64,000 bases of DNA from Liolophura sinensis. Its lineage: Eukaryota > Mollusca > Polyplacophora > Chitonida > Chitonidae. The stretch covers positions 30,199,732-30,263,731 of the forward strand of contig NC_088304.1 in assembly GCF_032854445.1 (NCBI RefSeq). Reading direction: 5' to 3'. Numbering within the stretch: the first letter of the stretch is position 1; every line of letters starts with the position of its first letter. A program made the position numbers and the translations under genes. This document shows, in pieces, positions 1 through 9,431 of the stretch. The notes under the pieces are model-generated. The model did not search any database. It worked only from the letters and a program-made list of their open reading frames with translations, and was not told where the DNA came from.

Positions 1-830
1 ATTGATACTTGAGATAGTAGCCAAACATCAAAAACTAATTAAAAGAGGTAAAGATATTATATTCTGTTGGATACCAAGTCCCACTGGTATCCATGGAAAC
101 ACAGTCGTGGACAGGGAAGCAAAAGCTGCCCTATATAAACCTGTATCTCGGGTTAAAATCCCTTATACTGACATGAAGTCCTAGTATTCTTAAATATATT
201 CGTCGCCTTTGGCAGGGTGAATGGGGCATGCAGATCCACAATAAACTGCATGGCATTTCATTGGCTGCAATGCCCATACTTGTCAAATGTCTCGCAGAGA
301 CCAAGTAGTTTTAACGAGGTGTCGTATTGGGCATTCTCATCTGACACACAATTTCATCTTAGATGGGAGCAGTGCTCCGGAGTGTGTTGGATGTGATGCA
401 CAGTATGGCATCAAACATATCTTGGTTGACTGTGTAGACTTTGCCCATGTTAGGCAAAGGTTCTACACAGTCAACTCTATATATGATTTATTTGACAGCA
501 TCGCTGGCGATGTTGTCATAAATTATTTGAAGGTCATTGACCTATATCATAAAATATGAATTTCAATTGTCTGAAATATTTATAGATAAAAGTTATATAC
601 ATACAGCTTTCCAGATATACTAGTTTTTAAATATGATGGTTTTGGAGTTTTAACTGTTTTGTTTTTTTCTTATCTGATTTTAAACATGTCTGTACTTTTT
701 GTTTGATTTTTGATGTTCATATTGTCATTTCAAAAACCTTAACCGTCTCATGTTTTCACCTTGTTCTCGCCACGATATGGCTGAAATATTGCCGATGTGG
801 CGTTAAGCCATAATCATTCATTCATTCATT
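1..830 (+). mobile_element. I/Nimbus-like LINE copy, 3' end (cut by window start)
   Basis: This is the 3' end of a copy of the LINE whose best copy is at 8779-14695. Positions 2-184 encode the end of the RNase H domain (FCWIPSPTGIHGN, VVDREAKAA). Positions 287-559 encode the C-terminal tail with the C-x2-C-x7-H-x4-C motif (CVGC...H...C). The two frames are separated by a stop and a frameshift near 180-250, so the copy is dead. A 3' UTR follows, ending in the family signature GGCTGAAATATTGCCGATG and a CATTCATTCATTC tail at about 815-830. Confidence 0.85.
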
Positions 831-984
831 CTTATCTGATTTTAAACATGTCTGTACTTTTTGTTTAATTTTTGATGTTCTCACCGTCATTTCAAAAACC
901 TTAACCGTCTCGTCTTTTCACCTTGTTCTCGCCACGATATGGCTGAAATATTGCTGATGTGGCGTTAAGCCACAATCATTCATT
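831..984 (+). mobile_element. LINE 3'-UTR-only copy
   Basis: Directly after the CATTC tail of the preceding copy the LINE 3' UTR starts again, mid-UTR (TTATCTGATTTTAAACATG), and runs to its own CATTCATTCAT tail. It is an extreme 5'-truncated copy stacked head-to-tail. Confidence 0.8.
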
Positions 985-1755
985 CATCATTATCCACAGC
1001 CCTGTTTGCTCTGGATACAGAGCTCCTGGCTGTGGCCGTTCGTGTTCCATTGTCTGAAACAATCTCATTATGTTCGGTGTATATTTCTCGAAACATTTTT
1101 CGTCAGCTTCCCAGTTAAATAACTTGAAAGAACAATTACCTAAACCGTTTATAATAATGGCAGATTTCAATTCCCATAACCCCCTGTGGTGTAGTTAATA
1201 ACATAAATAATAAGGACAAAATACTGGAAGACCTCTTGTCTGAGGACGAACTGTGTTATTTCAATGCTGGTTGTAATACCTATTAACATACAGGTAATGG
1301 TTCATATTCTGCTATCGATCTCACTATCACAGATCCATCACTTCTGGATTTTTCTTGGAAGGTGCATGGTGATCTTTGTGGTAGTGATTATTTCAATATT
1401 GTAATAGGGCATTTCGCTTCTAATTCTTTGGAACGTGTAGCTAGGTGGAAGTTCGATAATGCAGATTGATGGCATTTGAGATGTTCTGAGAAACTCCCAA
1501 TGATGCAGATGATCCTTTGTTAAATTCAAGCTTATATTAACGATAGCTGACCATACCGAAGACCTCAACAAATCTGATGTCCAAAAGTAAGTACTCCTGA
1601 TACTTTTAACCATGTTGACCTTTTTTTAATGTTTCTGCCATGTCGAAAGCCATTCACTGTCTCCGGGGTATAAACATGTTCTCGGCGCGATATGGCTGAG
1701 ATATCGCCGACGTAGAGTTAAACCATAATTATATATTCATCCATTCATTCATTCT
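985..1755 (+). mobile_element. LINE fragment: endonuclease region fused to 3' tail
   Basis: The sequence matches the ORF2 endonuclease region of 8779-14695 (about 10973-11590 there), with many frameshifts and stops, so no useful ORF remains. At about 1590 it jumps to the 3' UTR and ends in CATCCATTCATTCATTC. The fragment begins immediately after the previous CATTC tail. Confidence 0.75.
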
Positions 1756-2177
1756 CCCATAACCTGAACTAATATTTGATCTAGATAAACATACTAAATC
1801 CAATACAAATCCTCTTATAATTCAGCAAGGTTTTGCAGAAAATAAGGCTAACTATCCGGATTATAAGTTTATGTATACTGGTGGGTCAAAGGGTGGGGAC
1901 AGGGTCTTAGAACAGCGAGTCTCTTCTCTCCGTCTTCCACCTTGTTCAATCTTTCATCTATATCAATCTCATCTGTCGAAGCCAGGGCTTTGCCCCTGGC
2001 AATATTGTATGCTTCTTCTTGGCGGGCCCAGAGGGCAGTGATATGTAGTGACTCGCTGTCCTGCTTTTTAGCAATACAGCATAATAAATTTAAAAATCCA
2101 TTGATACTTAGAAAACTAATGAAAAGAGGTAAAAATATCATATTCTGTTGGAAACCAAGTCATATTGGTATGGGACC
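1756..2177 (+). mobile_element. LINE fragment: RNase H region
   Basis: The fragment starts right after the preceding CATTC tail with the segment upstream of RNase H (CCATAACCTGAACTAATATTTG) and continues to the region encoding FCWKPSHIG. The frame is broken. Its right part, from 1932, is included in the tandem duplication and recurs at 7336-7578. Confidence 0.75.
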
Positions 2178-4197
2178 TTCAGGTCCTTGATGTGATGAAA
2201 ACGTTTAGATAATACCTCATTCATATCAGATTGACTGGTATTACCTGAAAGTAATCTGGTTTTCTGATGTTACATTGGAAGTGTAATTGTGATTACTGTA
2301 CTGAGTACTGAAATAAACAATATGTATAAGAGCAACAACGACAACACAAAAATGGCCCAAAATATTAATAATTAACTGTTGTCTTTGGGTTACCCACACC
2401 TCTGGTGTTAAGTTCTAAAACACTGATACATTACTGCGTGAATATTCGGAGGAACTGTCGTATCGGCTGCTTGAGTCTGAGATAAGCTATCACCACTATC
2501 GAACATTTCGTCCGACATACGTTTGTGCACATGATAGCCGAAGATTGTTGATGTAAGACGGCAGGACAAACTTCCTGAATCTTTCCTGGTGAATATCGTG
2601 TGGTTGGCTGTGCGATAAAAGTGATGCTCACTGATGGCTTTTTTAGGTAGCCGCACATGTGGAACTCTGACTTGGACTGTGTGTTTTTTTCTGATCTGAT
2701 GCCATATATGACCCTTACAGCGAGCGTGCCCGGAACCGTGAAATTGGTCCTCGTCCCTGCTTACAGACGTGTTCAGAATTTAAAAGTTTTACTGTCCAAG
2801 ACTTAGATTTCGCATACTAAGGCGTACCTGAAATTATATGATAGTATAAATCAACTATAGAGTTCATCCGAACCTTGGTTACATATGCATGTCTAACATT
2901 TTACTGTTCAAAGAATGAAATATAAGAAGAGTTTCATGGGGTTATTTTTGATACCGGTATGTGTTGTTGACGATTGATTAGAACAACAACAATCAAATTT
3001 CAGTGCTGGATTGTCGCAGAATTCTGGTATAAAAGTGTGCTCAATGTTGGCTTAGAACTCGCGGCTTATGAGACATGAATATATTGCTGGAGTTTCTATG
3101 GACTTACCCCAATTAGAAGCTATTTAGATATTTTATTTTCGACCGAAATGATTTACGTCACTTCGTCGTGGTGTGTAAAGTCTGCTATGATGTTCAGCAT
3201 TTCAGATTAGAGCCTTTGGGATTGAGAATTTTGATAATTACGAAAACGACTTATGTGTTATATTGGTATCGTTAGAAAGAGTAGATTTTATAGTATCTGT
3301 TTTCTTCAAATTAATATTTAATATAGTGCTATTTGATAAAATTAACAACATTTTTCTTTATGTTAATATGGTTATTTTAGCCATATTTGGTTCGCCATTG
3401 TAGTAAAATTTAGGGGGGGGGGGTGGCGCAGTAAGAGGCGAACGCTGCTCAATACACGCCAACCAATAAAAATGTAGGAGTTGATTAGCACCGCCTTCTC
3501 TGTCTGTAAGGTATTAAAGGGCGTCGATCATGGCGTCTGATAGATGGAACTGGAGGCATACGACGGTCAAGAGCGAAGACAAAGACTACAGCAGAGACAA
3601 AATCAAGACAAGACTCAGAGGATTAGTTAGAAGATACCACAGATGAAAATTTACAGTTACTGAAGTATACAGATGCAAGACAACTATATTGTCTCAAAAC
3701 ACAGCGGGAGATGTGCTCGATCTGGCGGGAGATTTGCTAGATCTGGAGGGAATTCAGTAATCTTCAGTACATGACGCAGGAAGGATTTACTATTATACTG
3801 AAGGGAATGTGACTATGTGAGTTAAAGAGATACTTCTCCTGCACAGTAATACGGTTCTTGCTGAATCACTGAAATAAGTCGTAAGATCGAGTTTTCCTTC
3901 AAGAATAATACTGGAAAAATATAGACTGGGAATGTATTTGACGTATTAAATAGAACAACAGCATTGAATGCATGACTGGAGTATTGAGAGTAAATGCATA
4001 CTTCTGTAATGGCGTTCCCAAATACCCGAAGTAAATATCGGTCCCATACGCTATTAAAATATAAAACTTTCTACCTCGGAGTCGATAGAGATTAACAGAT
4101 GATAAACAAAGAGCAGAGGAAAGCCTGTATTCTTAATCTCTACAGGTCATAACACTGGGTTTTAAAACAAATCGGCTATAATAATTAATTGCAAAAT
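2178..4197. other. Unit-1 unique stretch, no recognised gene
   Basis: No protein family is recognised. On the minus strand at 2408-2658 two overlapping frames of 82 and 75 codons are open; the same is true at 7812-8062, but nothing identifies either. A GGGACCTTCAGGTCC hairpin is at 2174-2188. A run of G at 3413-3421 is followed by CCAAT-like sequence (3459) and a short ORF at 3530-3646. The counterparts in unit 2 are 7579-8778 and 14696-15538. Confidence 0.5.
3530..3646 (+). CDS. Small ORF of unknown status, 38 aa
   Basis: ATG at 3530 (GATCATGG) opens 38 codons rich in Arg, Lys and Asp, ending in TGA. It follows a G-rich stretch and CCAAT-like motifs that could be a promoter. Unit 2 carries the same ORF at 14871-14987, but a recent duplication is no test of constraint. 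No family is recognised, and it may be chance or the first exon of an unseen gene. Confidence 0.15.
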   Translation: MASDRWNWRHTTVKSEDKDYSRDKIKTRLRGLVRRYHR

Positions 4198-4500
4198 ATT
4201 CGCCGTGTCACTGGCTTTAAATTGTATACTCACGGTACGTCTCGTATAGATCAAGTAGTAGTAGTTGTAACAAGATGTCGTATGAGGTCATTCTCGTCTC
4301 TCTCACAGTTTTATTCTCGGTGAGGACACTGCCTCACAGTGTGTTGAATGTGATGCCATCAAACACACCCTGGTTGACTGCAAACTTGGCCCATGTTAGG
4401 CAGAGATTCTACACGGTCAAGTCCATATATAATTTGTTCGACAGCATGGCTGGCTGTGTTGTTATAAAGTATTAGAGGGCCATTGGCTCATATCGTCCGG
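4198..4500 (+). mobile_element. LINE fragment: ORF2 C-terminus (unit 1)
   Basis: A diverged remnant of the ORF2 C-terminus. The frame 4275-4475 ends in AHVRQRFYTVKSIYNLFDSM, matching the end of ORF2 at 14310-14400. No 3' UTR or CATTC tail follows. It is repeated in unit 2. Confidence 0.75.
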
Positions 4501-4639
4501 ATGTACAGCACAGAGTAAAATCACAGCAGTGACTACAGTGTGAAAGCTCGGAAATGGTCACGCGTAACCGATGAAATAATACAAGGTGGAGGGAACATAC
4601 AAAGTAGGGATGTATTCCTCATATCTATTCCCATCGTGA

Positions 4640-4940
4640 AGACGAGTATGAGGTGATCATATCTAACACAAGGTGGGGAGAAAGGTAGAGAGTGGGGAAG
4701 TCTTCCTGTTCTCCAGAGGTAGATGACAGCATATATGGAAACAGACATGACGTGGTCATATAAATGAAAAGTAAGAGGGGAGACAGGTACAGAGTGGTAA
4801 AGTTTTCTTGTTCTCCAGAAGTAAATGACAGCGTATGTGGAAACAGACATGAGGTGGTTATATAAACCAAAAGGAAGGGGGAGACAGGTACAGAGTGGTA
4901 AAGTTGTTCTGTTCTCTAGGAAGATGACAGCCAATGTGGA
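4640..4940 (+). repeat. About 100-bp minisatellite, three repeats (unit 1)
   Basis: Three imperfect repeats of about 100 bp. Landmarks TGAGGTGATCAT at 4649, TGACGTGGTCAT at 4748 and TGAGGTGGTTAT at 4850 set the period. Each contains a GACAGGTACAGAGTGG-like core and TTCTCCAGAAGTAAATGACAG. The long minus-strand frame across it is only a translation of the repeat. Confidence 0.8.
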
Positions 4941-5136
4941 GGACCGGTAATGTTTTTCATGCCTCTATGCCTTATAATACACTAAATAAACATTCACAGT
5001 GTTGAAATTCGGCAAAGATTGCGGCCTCCAGCGTAAATTTGGGGAGATATTTACTTATTAAGTTCACCTAAGCGGTCCCGTCTGTCACCCAAAATAGCAA
5101 AGCAAACTTCGGGCATCGCCTCATGAATATTCGGAA

Positions 5137-5156
5137 GTGACGTAGAATCGAGAAGC
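5137..5156 (+). promoter_or_regulatory. 20-bp THAP upstream motif (unit 1)
   Basis: GTGACGTAGAATCGAGAAGC, with a CRE-like TGACGT core, 66 bp before the THAP ATG. It is identical to 16558-16577 and to the reverse complement of 19861-19880. Confidence 0.6.
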
Positions 5157-5222
5157 ACCGAGTCAGGCGTCCCTTTTGTTTACTAAGCAAACAAGTTCAC
5201 ACTGTCACAAAAGATTTTGAAA

Positions 5223-5636
5223 ATGGTCCGCAGATGTTGTGCTGGTTACTGCAGTAACACGAAAGACAAGGAGAAAGGGATTTGTCTCCATATGTTCCCA
5301 CACGGCGATAAGAAAAGGCTCGATTTGTGGAACAAATTTGTGAAAACCAAACGAAAAGATTGGGTGACAGCGTCTCCAACTTCCCTGCTGTGCTCTTCAC
5401 ACTTTCGGGAAGATGATTTCTCCAACTTGGTTGAATTTAAGATGGGCTTTGTGGGTCAGCTGTATTTAAAGAACACTGCTGTACCTAGTGTTCACGGCCA
5501 AATGTCTGCCAAGCCCTCTACAAGTGGACAAGATCAGCAAGTATCCGGTGGTAAGCGTCACAGTGCAGCCACAGTGAAATTGTCAGCTCACAGGGTAGGT
5601 GACATTGTTATGTGCAACACTGTTTTGACAGCCTAA
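5223..5636 (+). CDS. THAP-domain protein exon (unit 1)
   Basis: The ATG at 5223 (GAAAATGG context) is the best start; an upstream TTG at 5217 is not needed. Unspliced it encodes 137 aa. Residues 5-89 form a THAP zinc finger: Cys-6/Cys-10, then about 46 residues, then Cys-57-x2-His-60, with the family's Pro-26, Trp-36 and a C-terminal AVPS. THAP domains are sequence-specific DNA-binding modules found in P-element and Kolobok-type transposases and in host factors. A splice donor (CAGG/GTAGGT, exon end 5594) suggests the rest of the protein lay downstream; no catalytic domain is present. It differs from the unit-2 copy by G28D and M-to-I at residue 99. Confidence 0.8.
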   Translation: MVRRCCAGYCSNTKDKEKGICLHMFPHGDKKRLDLWNKFVKTKRKDWVTASPTSLLCSSHFREDDFSNLVEFKMGFVGQLYLKNTAVPSVHGQMSAKPSTSGQDQQVSGGKRHSAATVKLSAHRVGDIVMCNTVLTA

Positions 5637-6276
5637 ATAGAAACCATATTTTAAATTAAACATTTCTGGTTGTAGGCCTAATGAAATCAAACTTCGATTC
5701 GAGCAGGTGATATTGCGGCCAACATTGTGGTAGAACACACTGTAGAAAAAGCTGTGCCGGTTCTAAGAATGTTGTTGTTGTAACATTATCCCTTCTGCAG
5801 CGTCCTTGCATAGTATGATATGCATAGCCTAAGCCAGCCTACCGCATTTTGCTGGCTGACTTATGCAGATAATTACCGTTTCATTTCTCATTTTTCTCCC
5901 TTTGGCTTAATAAGGTCAACTAGACTCGAGAACATCAAATTTTCACGATTTATTCCATGTTCATGGGGCCTTGGCGACACTTAATTGTGTATTAGCATAT
6001 CCGTATAACAATAAGCGGTCATGTTGCTAAGGGGCACAACTTGATGTACATACACACCTGGCTGGGATTAAAATCCAGCCTCAGTCAAAGTATTGTCATG
6101 ATTCTCTTGCACTCACTGTTCATGGGACATTGGTGGCTAAGCAGTTGACCACTTTGTAAATATGCAAACCTAATGATACCCTCGCTTAAAATCACTGGAC
6201 TTTTACCGCTCCTTAGTAGGTGGTGGAATAGCGACTAACACTTGCCAGAGGTTTGGTTCTCTTTGGGTTCTGAACG

Positions 6277-6354
6277 GGTCATGGCCGCGTGGCTAAGGCA
6301 CACGCCTTTAGCTGAATGGAGGCAAGAGGCTCTGGCTCAAATCCAGCCTGTCTG
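6277..6354 (+). repeat. tRNA-like segment in transposon (unit 1)
   Basis: The segment resembles a tRNA of the Leu/Ser type: ATGGCCGCGTGGCTAAGGC matches the D-arm/A-box region, and CTGGCTCAAATCCAG forms a T-arm with a 7-nt loop (B-box-like). Related partial motifs (TTCATGGGGCCTTGGTGGCT) recur near 5959, 6119 and 6390, and a second T-arm-like GGCTGGGATTAAAATCCAGC is at 6060. There is no matching acceptor stem, so it is a tRNA-derived repeat and not a tRNA gene. Confidence 0.45.
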
Positions 6355-6815
6355 ATAATTGTCATAATTCATAATACATTTTTCACACAGTTCATGGGGC
6401 CTTGGTGGCTAAGTAATTGAAGGCGCTTGCAGATCTGCTAAAGCTGGCTTTTCACCACTACAATACCCCTTTGTTGAAACTGGATATATGTATGATAATG
6501 TCATATGAAAGAGTGGCCAGCACTCACCAAAGTTTGGTGATTCCCTCCGGGTACTCCGGCTTCCTCATGTGAGCACTGTTGTTGAAGTGAAACATTCTTG
6601 TTACGGTGATAATGCCTAAAGGCAAATCAATCAATTATGAGTGAATTATTATATGCTGATTACCACAGTTATCCTGATCGCTGCCATAAGTGGCAGTACA
6701 TTTATTTACAACCAAGAAATAAACAACAAAACAAACTGGGTAAAACAACATGAATAGCTTTATGTACATTTTTTCAAATAATTTACAAGTGAAGCATGGA
6801 TATATGTTGTTATCT

Positions 6816-6978
6816 TCAGTGGGGATCCCGGTATCCAGTGCGCTGTTCTCCATCAGCCAGGGGAAATTCTTGTAAGATCTTGTGGACACAGCATGCTGGA
6901 AGAACCACACGAATTCTTTTCCCCAACCATTTCCAACACCATCTACACAGCTGGCGATATGCTACATACCGATATTGC
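6816..6978 (-). pseudogene. Orphan last exon of P2X7-domain gene (unit 1)
   Basis: Equivalent to exon 3 at 18237-18399. The acceptor AG at 6979-6980 and the reading frame are intact, encoding the C-terminal part of the P2X7 cytoplasmic domain (YRQLCRWCWKWLGKR, VVLPACCVH). The duplication boundary at 7335 cut the gene within intron 2, so exons 1-2 are missing in this unit and this exon has no promoter of its own. An AATAAA (minus) lies near 6700. Confidence 0.85.
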
Positions 6979-7335
6979 CTGCAAACTGAATTATGAATGA
7001 TAATGTACATAAATGGTCTGGTATATATCTTGTTATTTCGTTTTAACTTTGGGCATATTAAGCTAATTCAATAATTACAATAATAAGTTTATGACGAAAA
7101 CTACATTCTGCAAGTCATATTTTTTTTTTGTTTTACTGCAAACAATTTTTTTATATCCACTGCGCATGATATATGTCGTTGTAAGTAAACAAATGTCTTT
7201 GAAAATTGAATTATATGTATATATTTGTGCTACATGTATTTCAGTCATACTGGAAAGATGAATGTATGTATACTCAACTGACAAGCTATGTATCAAGGAA
7301 GTTAATAAAAGTTCTGTCAAGGACTTAATCAAACA

Positions 7336-7578
7336 GTCTTCCACCTTGTTCAATCTTTCATCTATATCAATCTCATCTGTCGATGCCAGGGCTTTGCCGC
7401 TGGCAATATTGTATGCTTCTTCTTGGCGGGCCCAGAGGGCAGTGATATGTAGTGACTCGCTGTCCTGCTTTTTAGCAATACAGCATAATAAATTTAAAAA
7501 TCCATTGATACTTAGAAAACTAATGAAAAGAGGTAAAAATATCATATTCTGTTGGAAACCAAGTCATATTGGTATGGG
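7336..7578 (+). mobile_element. LINE RNase H fragment at the start of unit 2
   Basis: Copy of 1932-2177 carried by the tandem duplication; its left edge is the duplication joint itself. Confidence 0.8.
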
Positions 7579-8766
7579 ACCTTCAGGTCCTTGATGTGAT
7601 GAAAATGTTTAGATAATACCTCATTCATATCAGATTGACTGGTATTACCTGAAAGTAATCTGGTTTTCTGATGTTACATTGGAAGTGTAATTGTGATTAC
7701 TGTACTGAGTACTGAAATAAACAATATGTATAAGAGCAACAACGACAACACAAAAATGGCCCAAAATATTAATAATTAACTGTTGTCTTTGGGTTACCCA
7801 CACCTCTGGTGTTAAGTTCTAAAACACTGATACATTACTGCGTGAATATTCGGAGGAACTGTCGTATCGGCTGCTTGAGTCTGAGATAAGCTATCACCAC
7901 TATCGAACATTTCGTCCGACATACGTTTGTGCACATGATAGCCGAAGATTGTTGATGTAAGACGGCAGGACAAACTTCCTGAATCTTTCCTGGTGAATAT
8001 CGTGTGGTTGGCTGTGCGATAAAAGTGATGCTCACTGATGGCTTTTTTAGGTAGCCGCACATGTGGAACTCTGACTTGGACTGTGTGTTTTTTTCTGATC
8101 TGATGCCATATATGACCCTTACAGCGAGCGTGCCCGGAACCGTGAAATTGGTCCTCGTCCCTGCTTACAGACGTGTTCAGAATTTAAAAGTTTTACTGTC
8201 CAAGACTTAGATTTCGCATACTAAGGCGTACCTGAAATTATATGATAGTATAAATCAACTATAGAGTTCATCCGAACCTTGGTTACATATGCATGTCTAA
8301 CATTTTACTGTTCAAAGAATGAAATATAAGAAGAGTTTCATGGGGTTATTTTTGATACCGGTATGTGTTGTTGACGATTGATTAGAACAACAACAATCAA
8401 ATTTCAGTGCTGGATTGTCGCAGAATTCTGGTATAAAAGTGTGCTCAATGTTGGCTTAGAACTCGCAGCTTATGAGACATGAATATATTGCTGGAGTTTC
8501 TATGGACTTACCCCAATTAGAAGCTATTTAGATATTTTATTTTCGACCGAAATGATTTACGTCACTTCGTCGTGGTGTGTAAAGTCTGCTATGATGTTCA
8601 GCATTTCAGATTAGAGCCTTTGGGATTGAGAATTTTGATAATTACGAAAACGAAAAATATAAATGTGTTATATTGGTATCGTTAGAAAGAGTAGATTTTA
8701 TAGTATCTGTTTTCTTCAAATTAATATTTAATATAGTGCTATTTGATAAAATTAACAACATTTTTC

Positions 8767-8778
8767 TTTATGTTAATA
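8767..8778 (+). repeat. Target-site duplication, left of LINE
   Basis: TTTATGTTAATA immediately before the LINE 5' end. It is repeated exactly at 14696-14707, and occurs once in the uninterrupted duplicate at 3357-3368. Confidence 0.95.
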
Positions 8779-9431
8779 CCCCCGTGGGGTTTCCGGGGTG
8801 ATAAGAATAGGACCTCAGCCCTCTAGGCAAGCTTGTCGTAAAAGTCGACTAACCTAGAGCTCTCCTGTGTGAGCCCGGTGAGTATAATAGGCTCACATCT
8901 TCTCGGTTGTGTGAGAGGCAACCGGGGAGCGACCTGTTTGCCGTGGGTTGCGACCCGTAATCTCCGAGGACGGGATCCTGGTGGCTGAGGGTGTGTTGGT
9001 CTTGCGAGATCCTCACGCCCAACACTCCGCTTTGGCCCTTACTTGGAGTGAGACGGGAGGTCGGATGGGTCCGGTCCGATCAATCGGCTTGGTCACGCCT
9101 TGCCTCTGCGTGGTCCCAACATTTTTCCATGACACTATTCCTTAGAGAAATTGCTATTTCTGAAATTTCGTTTGCTTGACTACGATTGAGGCGGTGGCTC
9201 ATGGGTCAATCGAGTGGTGTGTATTTGATGTGCCACCTTCTTCTTTGCCTAAGAGACAGAGGTGCTCGTGGTGGGGAATTGGGTGTGCATGTTAAGGCCA
9301 TCTGTTCGAGTATACCTCATGTGGAGTCCTTGATGCGTTTTCCTGCTGGGTATCCCCGGGTTCAGGCATCGCCCTTGTTGGCACTCCGTGGTGGGTGGGG
9401 GACACGTGGGGTGAATTTTTATATATCTACC
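8779..9431 (+). promoter_or_regulatory. LINE 5' UTR with conserved hairpins
   Basis: The 5' end CCCCCGTGGGG can fold on itself. At about 8819-8858 the arms CTCTAGG and CCTAGAG enclose a second hairpin, GTCG-TAAAAGT-CGAC. The same block opens the copies at 30309, 39254, 48709 and 56817. By analogy with other non-LTR elements it should hold the internal promoter, but no promoter motif is proven. The in-frame extension of ORF1 upstream to a TTG at 9186 is treated as UTR. Confidence 0.6.

Larger units (their letters stand above)
1932..7335 (+). repeat. Tandem duplication, unit 1
   Basis: A 5.4-kb block that recurs directly downstream at 7336-18758. The units agree almost base for base, with scattered single-base and small length differences. 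Unit 1 lacks about 80 bp present at 16283-16362 and lacks the 5.9-kb LINE inserted in unit 2. The junction at 7336 reads ...AATCAAACAG/TCTTCCACC. The outer left flank reads CGTCTTCCACC and the outer right flank AAACAGTATCC, so only a GT is shared at the joint. It could be a true recent duplication or two haplotypes joined by the assembler. Confidence 0.9.
4941..7335 (+). mobile_element. Truncated copy of the THAP/P2X7-domain DNA transposon (unit 1)
   Basis: This is the left part of the transposon found complete at 16356-20064. Its left end is damaged by an 80-bp deletion: GTGGAG joins GACCGGTAATG directly, so the first bases of the inverted repeat are missing. Its right end is cut at 7335 by the duplication boundary. 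It keeps the THAP exon, the tRNA-like segment and the last exon of the P2X7-domain gene. It lacks exons 1-2 of that gene and the right inverted repeat, so it cannot be mobile as it stands. Confidence 0.85.

Noticed and set aside
2408-2658. Overlapping minus-strand ORFs of 82 and 75 codons, repeated at 7812-8062
   Set aside because: Two frames are open at once, no motif is recognised and the repeat is only due to the recent duplication.
4533-4934. 133-codon minus-strand ORF
   Set aside because: It is the translation of the 100-bp minisatellite; the repeated peptide follows the DNA period.
5217-5222. TTG as start of the THAP protein
   Set aside because: An ATG in good context follows two codons later, and THAP proteins usually begin at the Met just before the first Cys.
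6277-6354. Functional tRNA gene
   Set aside because: No acceptor stem pairs, and the D and anticodon arms are irregular.
6635-6910. 91-codon minus-strand ORF (also 18056-18331)
   Set aside because: It overlaps the true P2X7-domain exon 3 in another frame and runs into the 3' UTR.
8779-8880. HDV-like ribozyme at the LINE 5' end
   Set aside because: Hairpins are present but I could not find the nested double-pseudoknot arrangement; kept only as a structure to test.
9186-9431. In-frame upstream extension of LINE ORF1 (82 codons)
   Set aside because: It begins at a TTG, lies in the conserved 5' UTR block and has no ATG; the ATG at 9432 fits the two other copies.
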